Assembly (NCBI GenBank): GCA_003164305.1
Contig: PLSZ01000416.1
Span: 1,444 to 10,099 of the forward strand
Direction: 5' to 3'
Source: Acetobacteraceae bacterium
Lineage (GTDB): Bacteria > Pseudomonadota > Alphaproteobacteria > Acetobacterales > Acetobacteraceae
Length of the DNA: 8,656 bases
The notes beneath the pieces were generated by a model. It did not search any database and was not told where the DNA came from. It saw nothing but the letters and a program-made list of their open reading frames with translations. Position 1 is the stretch's first letter; each line of letters opens with the position of its first letter. A program made the translations under genes and the position numbers. Below, piece after piece: positions 4,874-8,656 of this stretch.

Positions 4874-5968
4874 ATGGACGTGGGCTTGCAAATGGTGTTC
4901 TCCAGCTATGGTTGGCAGGACGTAACGGACAAGCAGGTCTGGGACGAGGAACTGCGCCTGGCGCGGCTCGCCGCCGACCTGGGGTTCGACGTGCTATGGT
5001 CGGTCGAGCATCACTTCAACGATTATTCGTTCTGTCCGGACAATCTTCAACTGATGTCGCATCTGGCGGCTTTGTGCCCCAATGTCGGCCTTGGCACCGC
5101 CGCGGTGATCCTGCCCTGGCACGATCCGCTGCGTGTGGCCGAGCAGGCCTCGGTGCTCGATTATTTAAGCGGCGGGCGTTTGCGTTTAGGCATGGGCCGT
5201 GGCCTCGCGCGCCGGGAATTCGCGGCGTTCCGCGGCACCATGGATGAATCGCGGGAACGCTTCGATGAGGCGGCGGCGATGATCCTGGCCGCTTTGCGTA
5301 CCGGGTTCATGGAGGGTGACGGCAAACATTACAAACAGCCGCGCATCGAAATCCGGCCGAGGCCGGGCCATTCCATCGACGGGCGGGTGTACGCGGTGGC
5401 TTCCAGCGACGATTCGGTCGTATCGGCGGCGAAATTGAACGCCCGGATGGTGATGTTCGCCGATCGCCCGTGGCCGATGCGCATGCCGGCGATGAATAAG
5501 CACCGCGATCTGGTCCGCCAACTGCACGGGATGGAGGCGGCACCGCCTTTACTGGCCGATTTCTGCGTCTGCGTGCCGACCGAAGACGGCGCCGAAGACA
5601 TGGCGCGCCGCTACATGGGAAAGTTCGTGGAAAGCAACTTTTATCATTATGAGTTGCTCGGCGAGCACTTCGCCAACGTGAAAGGCTACGATGCTTACGC
5701 GCAAAAGATCGCGCTGGCGCGTGAGATCGGCATGGACGGCATCGTCTCCGCCTTCATGCAGGCGGCGGTCTGGGGCACGCCGGACCGGATCCTGCGCATG
5801 ATGGAGGACCGCCGCGCGCTGGTCGGCGATTTTGAGCTCGCGACGTCGTTTCGCTTTGGCGGCACGCCATACGACATCGCGGAGCGAGGCTTGCGCCTCT
5901 ACGCGGACGAAGTCCTGCCCGTGATCAAAGCCTGGGCTCCCGCCGTCACGGCGCCCGCGGCCGTGTAG
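4874..5968 (+). CDS. LLM class flavin-dependent oxidoreductase (bacterial luciferase-like monooxygenase)
   Basis: 364 residues forming a complete luciferase-like TIM barrel, cytosolic. Enzymes of this family use reduced FMN or F420 with a wide range of substrates. Visible signatures: LGFDVLWSVEHHF (36-48, with Glu45, His46 and His47 at the flavin/substrate pocket), LGTAAVILPWHDPLRVAEQ (about 73-91), LDYLSGGRLRLGMGRG (95-110), and WGTPDRI (300-306) near the end. The start is set at ATG 4874 because of GGGAGG at 4863-4868. An in-frame extension upstream to 4787 would need a TTG start inside the 13-bp repeat and adds 29 residues outside the family's usual start. The protein N-terminus MDVGLQMVFSSYGW fits the first beta strand. 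Nothing next to it identifies the substrate or a partner flavin reductase. Confidence 0.93.
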   Translation: MDVGLQMVFSSYGWQDVTDKQVWDEELRLARLAADLGFDVLWSVEHHFNDYSFCPDNLQLMSHLAALCPNVGLGTAAVILPWHDPLRVAEQASVLDYLSGGRLRLGMGRGLARREFAAFRGTMDESRERFDEAAAMILAALRTGFMEGDGKHYKQPRIEIRPRPGHSIDGRVYAVASSDDSVVSAAKLNARMVMFADRPWPMRMPAMNKHRDLVRQLHGMEAAPPLLADFCVCVPTEDGAEDMARRYMGKFVESNFYHYELLGEHFANVKGYDAYAQKIALAREIGMDGIVSAFMQAAVWGTPDRILRMMEDRRALVGDFELATSFRFGGTPYDIAERGLRLYADEVLPVIKAWAPAVTAPAAV

Positions 5969-5989
5969 CCTGGCCTTAACGGCACCCCT

Positions 5990-6013
5990 GGGCGCCCGTC
6001 CGGCCGGGTGCCC
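5990..6013 (+). terminator. GC-rich hairpin after the LLM monooxygenase gene
   Basis: GGGCGCCCG (5990-5998) pairs with CGGGTGCCC (6005-6013) across a six-base loop: nine pairs including one G-T. It starts 21 bases after the stop codon. There is no T tract, so it is not a classical intrinsic terminator. It may stabilise the 3' end or assist termination. Confidence 0.4.
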
Positions 6014-6181
6014 GCCCGGGATCGGAGGGCGGTAGCGCACGTCGGGCGCGACCGGCGGTTCTGATACACAACTGTTCAGTGATTTTGGAGGGTGGCCGCG
6101 CTATGCGGCGGACGCGAACCTTGCTAAACCGAACGTAATATGTCGCTAAGGTATCGGGGTTCGGAAAAGAAGGGCGGAAAC
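6014..6181 (+). other. Non-coding region upstream of the TpsB gene
   Basis: About 170 bases with no convincing gene. The AT-rich part from about 6059 to 6181 probably holds the promoter of the secretion pair. TAATAT (6136-6141) is -10-like, but no good -35 sits at the right distance. TTGCTA (6121-6126) is too close to it, and pairs at a normal distance only with poor hexamers, so no promoter is claimed. GAAGGG (6169-6174) is the ribosome site of the gene that follows, seven bases before GTG 6182. Confidence 0.5.
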
Positions 6182-7978
6182 GTGAAATTTCCCAAGGTCG
6201 CGTCGCATGTGTGGTTGTCGTCCAGTTCTGTCCGGTTGGCATTGAGGATCGTGTCGGCGCCGGTCCTGGCAATCGCCGTTCTGACGGCCGGCATCGTGCC
6301 CTCCGCCATGGCGCAGTTGCCACCGCTCAACAACATTCCGCAGCCGCCGCCCGGCTCCCCGATCCAGCGCCTGGCGCCGTCACAACTGCCGTCAGTCTCT
6401 CCAAATGGGATTAATCTCAGCCCGCTCCAGGAAGGCGAGGTGCCGAACGTTTCGATCCCGGTGACGCACGTCGAGATCGCCGGCGCGTCATTGTTCAATG
6501 ATCAATTGCAGCCGTTGCTCAGCGGGCTGACCGGACCGGCGGTGCCGCTGCCCCGATTGAACGACACGCGCCAGGAAATCCTGCGCTATTACCGCTCTCG
6601 CGGCTACGCCCTGACCTCGGTCTCGCTGACGATCGACCAGAAAAACGGGTTCGTGCGCTTCACCGTGACCGAGGGCCGCATCGCCGCCGTGAAGCTCGAC
6701 GGCGACATCGGTCCCGCGGGCTCGATGGTGCTGCGGTTCCTGGAGCATCTGACGCAATATCCGGTGATCGATACCGCGACGCTGGAGCGCTGGTTGCTGC
6801 TGGCGCAGGACGTGCCCGGCGTCAGCCTGAGCACGGTGCTGGAGCCGTCGAAGGAAGAACCCGGCGCGCTCACGCTGATCGCGCAGGTCAGTTTGAAGCA
6901 TTACTCCGGCCAGGCGTCGCTGGACAATCGCGCGTATTACCTGACCGGCCCGATCGAGGGTCTCGGGATCCTCGACTTCAATTCGTTCACCGCCTGGGGC
7001 GACAAGACCGAGTTGTCGTATTTCCACTCGTTTCCCAGCAGTCAGGATTTCGCCCAACTGTCGAGCGAGTGGTTCATCGGGTCATCCGGCCTGAAAATAA
7101 AAATTTACGGCGGCGCGGGCATCAATTTTCCCACCGGCTCACTGGCCGCGCTGCGTTACGCGGGGGCCACCGATATTTTTGGCACGCAGTTGTCGTATCC
7201 GGTGATCCGTTCGCGGCGGCAGAATTTAAATGTCTACGGCTCGCTCGACGCCCTGGAATCGACGATCGACACCACCTCCGGTGGCGTCACTTCGCAATCG
7301 AGCGCCGACGAAATCCGGGTGCTGCGCGTCGGCGAAGATTACATCGCGTCCGATCTGTGGCTGGGCAATACGCGGCCGGCGACCAATCAATTCTCAACCC
7401 GGATTTCGCAAGGGCTCGAGATTTTGGGCGGTTTCCATGGCACCGCCGTGCCGCCCAGTACGGCGCGGCAAGGGGAACAGCACAATTTCACCGCGATTAA
7501 ATTTGAGACGAGCCGCACGCAAACCTTGTTCGTGCCCTGGGAGGGCGCCAGCGTCGCCCTGATGGGTTTGCTCACCGGGCAATGGACGCAAAGTATTCTG
7601 CCGCCGGCCGAACAATTTTATCTTGGCGGCTCGCGTTTCACTCGCGGTTATTATTCCGGTCAGGTGCCAGGCGACAAGGCGCTGGCGGCAACGGCCGAGC
7701 TTCAGCTTAACTCAACCATCGACCTTTCTTCCCTGGGCAGCCGCGCGGATGTCGCAAGCCAGTTCTACATATTCTATGACTGGGGTGAGGTCTGGCAAAA
7801 TCTGAGCACGGACTATCACGCGCGCATCGCCTCGGCGGGCGGTGGCGTGCGTTTACAAATGACAAGTTACGTCGAACTGGATCTTGAGGCTCTGGGCCGG
7901 TTCAATAAACAACCGCCGCCGCTGACATCGCCTGAAAATGGCATCGGACTCTACTGGCGTCTGGTAGGGCGGTTCTGA
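6182..7978 (+). CDS. TpsB: two-partner secretion outer-membrane transporter (ShlB/FhaC/HecB family)
   Basis: 598 residues from GTG 6182, chosen because GAAGGG (6169-6174) is well spaced. The in-frame ATG at 6140 lacks a ribosome site and would add 14 charged residues before the signal peptide. In order: signal peptide 1-44 (hydrophobic 27-40, cleavage S-A-M-A before Gln45); a Pro-rich linker (46-72); a ShlB-type POTRA domain (about 91-166, with ILRYYRSRGYAL and FTVTEGRI); a second POTRA-like region (about 168-235); and a 16-strand-type beta barrel (about 240-598). LGGSRFTRGYYSGQ (481-494) matches the conserved loop-6 (V/T)RGY motif needed for transport in FhaC. The chain ends in Phe, as outer-membrane proteins do for BAM recognition. 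It should export the exoprotein encoded 79 bases downstream. Confidence 0.94.
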   Translation: MKFPKVASHVWLSSSSVRLALRIVSAPVLAIAVLTAGIVPSAMAQLPPLNNIPQPPPGSPIQRLAPSQLPSVSPNGINLSPLQEGEVPNVSIPVTHVEIAGASLFNDQLQPLLSGLTGPAVPLPRLNDTRQEILRYYRSRGYALTSVSLTIDQKNGFVRFTVTEGRIAAVKLDGDIGPAGSMVLRFLEHLTQYPVIDTATLERWLLLAQDVPGVSLSTVLEPSKEEPGALTLIAQVSLKHYSGQASLDNRAYYLTGPIEGLGILDFNSFTAWGDKTELSYFHSFPSSQDFAQLSSEWFIGSSGLKIKIYGGAGINFPTGSLAALRYAGATDIFGTQLSYPVIRSRRQNLNVYGSLDALESTIDTTSGGVTSQSSADEIRVLRVGEDYIASDLWLGNTRPATNQFSTRISQGLEILGGFHGTAVPPSTARQGEQHNFTAIKFETSRTQTLFVPWEGASVALMGLLTGQWTQSILPPAEQFYLGGSRFTRGYYSGQVPGDKALAATAELQLNSTIDLSSLGSRADVASQFYIFYDWGEVWQNLSTDYHARIASAGGGVRLQMTSYVELDLEALGRFNKQPPPLTSPENGIGLYWRLVGRF

Positions 7979-8057
7979 TAATGAGCGCTTCGTGGCAGAC
8001 GCCTTCGTTTGAAAACTCTAAGCGTGTCTGGATTTTGCTTATCCGGGGGAATCAGTA
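7979..8057 (+). other. Intergenic spacer between TpsB and TpsA genes, with TpsA ribosome site
   Basis: 79 bases with no obvious promoter or terminator, consistent with co-transcription of the pair. GGGGGA (8045-8050) lies seven bases before the ATG at 8058 and supports that start. Confidence 0.6.
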
Positions 8058-8656
8058 ATGGCCAAAGCGCGCAATCAAGGCAGGGTTCGCCTGGTCGGCG
8101 TCGCGCGGCGGACCCGCTCCGCGCTGATGGTCAGCACCGCGTTGCAGGCAGTCGTCGTGATGGTGCTGACGGTGCCGGCCGGCGCGCAACCGCCGCCGAA
8201 CGCGCAGCCGATGGGCGGGGTCGTCGTCGGCGGCGCGGTCTCCATCAATCAGAACGCCACCAGCACGAATATCAACCAGGCCACGCAGCGCGGCGCGATC
8301 AACTGGCAAAGTTTCAACGTCGGCTCCCAGCAATCGGTCAATTTCCAGCAGCCGAACGCGCAGGCGATCACGCTGAACACGGTGACCGGGCCGAACCCGT
8401 CGCAGATCGCCGGCCGGATCAACGCCAACGGCCAGGTCGTGCTGGTCAATCAATCGGGTGTGACGTTCTATAAAGGCTCTCAGGTCAACACCGCCGGGCT
8501 GATGGTCTCGGCGGCCGGCGCGAACACCACGCAGTTCATGAATGGCGGCAACATCGCCTTCAATCAACCGGGCAATCCAAACGCGCGCATCATCAACAAT
8601 GGCAACATCACGATCAGCGGCGCCGGCCTCGCCGGGCTGGTGGCGCCGAATGTCGC
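8058..8656 (+). CDS. TpsA: filamentous-hemagglutinin-type exoprotein, N-terminus only (cut off by window end)
   Basis: Open reading frame from ATG 8058 to the window end with no stop; 199 residues visible. Residues 1-43 are a long signal peptide: basic start with several Arg, then ALQAVVVMVLTVPAGA, cleaved before Gln44. The TPS (hemagglutination activity, PF05860-type) domain starts near 51. It has SINQNATSTNINQ, INWQSFNVGS (81-90), a TGPNPSQIAGRINANGQV stretch with NPSQI at 113-117, NQSGVTFYKG (131-140, replacing the common NPNG), and VNTAGLMVSA (143-152). This domain folds as a beta-helix start and is recognised by TpsB POTRA domains for outer-membrane export. TpsA proteins are usually very long, so most of the gene lies beyond the window and the effector or adhesin part is unseen. 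It follows the TpsB gene in the same direction. Confidence 0.93.
   Translation, partial: MAKARNQGRVRLVGVARRTRSALMVSTALQAVVVMVLTVPAGAQPPPNAQPMGGVVVGGAVSINQNATSTNINQATQRGAINWQSFNVGSQQSVNFQQPNAQAITLNTVTGPNPSQIAGRINANGQVVLVNQSGVTFYKGSQVNTAGLMVSAAGANTTQFMNGGNIAFNQPGNPNARIINNGNITISGAGLAGLVAPNV

Noticed and set aside
6140..6181. Alternative TpsB start at ATG 6140
   Set aside because: No ribosome site, and it adds a charged segment before the signal peptide. GTG 6182 has GAAGGG seven bases upstream.
6488..7057. Minus-strand 189-codon open frame opposite TpsB
   Set aside because: Antisense shadow; the plus strand encodes the POTRA region.
8009..8473. Plus-strand open frame starting upstream of TpsA
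   Set aside because: Out of frame with the TPS domain, Arg/Gly-rich and lacking family features. The frame from 8058 carries the signal peptide and TPS motifs.

Overview
This is a high-GC window with long, tightly packed genes and the codon habits of an alphaproteobacterium. The protein flavours (two-partner secretion exporter with a proline-rich N-terminus, Lin0512-family genes, YqjM-type ene-reductase) would fit an Acetobacteraceae-like genome. That placement is an inference from general appearance and rests on no marker gene. No rRNA, tRNA, IS element, phage gene or CRISPR array was seen.

Layout. (1) 2-1552: the 3' part of an old-yellow-enzyme family ene-reductase, followed 12 bases later by a small lipoprotein of unknown function. 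An intrinsic terminator at about 1589-1620 closes this unit. (2) 1782-3496: a cytosolic HtrA-like protein that keeps its PDZ domain but has lost all three catalytic residues, translationally coupled (TGATG) to a metallo-beta-lactamase-fold hydrolase. An extended -10 promoter abuts the start codon, so the message may be leaderless. (3) 3594-3989: a 131-residue protein ending in two 44-residue WYL...EGR.PF repeats, with its own promoter-like sequence. (4) 3999-4737, minus strand: two tandem Lin0512-family paralogues about half identical to each other. A 14-bp tandem repeat sits between them, and a 13-bp tandem repeat lies in the divergent promoter region upstream. (5) 4874-5968: a luciferase-like (LLM class) flavin-dependent monooxygenase transcribed away from them. 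(6) 6182 to the right edge: a two-partner secretion (type Vb) pair, a TpsB outer-membrane transporter and the N-terminus of its TpsA exoprotein, which is cut off by the window end.

How the parts relate. The clearest functional pair is TpsB/TpsA: TpsB should recognise the TPS domain of TpsA in the periplasm and export it to the cell surface. The pseudo-protease and hydrolase are co-translated and may work together, but no shared substrate can be read from sequence. The two flavoenzymes are not adjacent and nothing links them to one pathway. The most unusual items are the triad-less HtrA protein and the two short tandem repeats bracketing the upstream Lin0512 gene.
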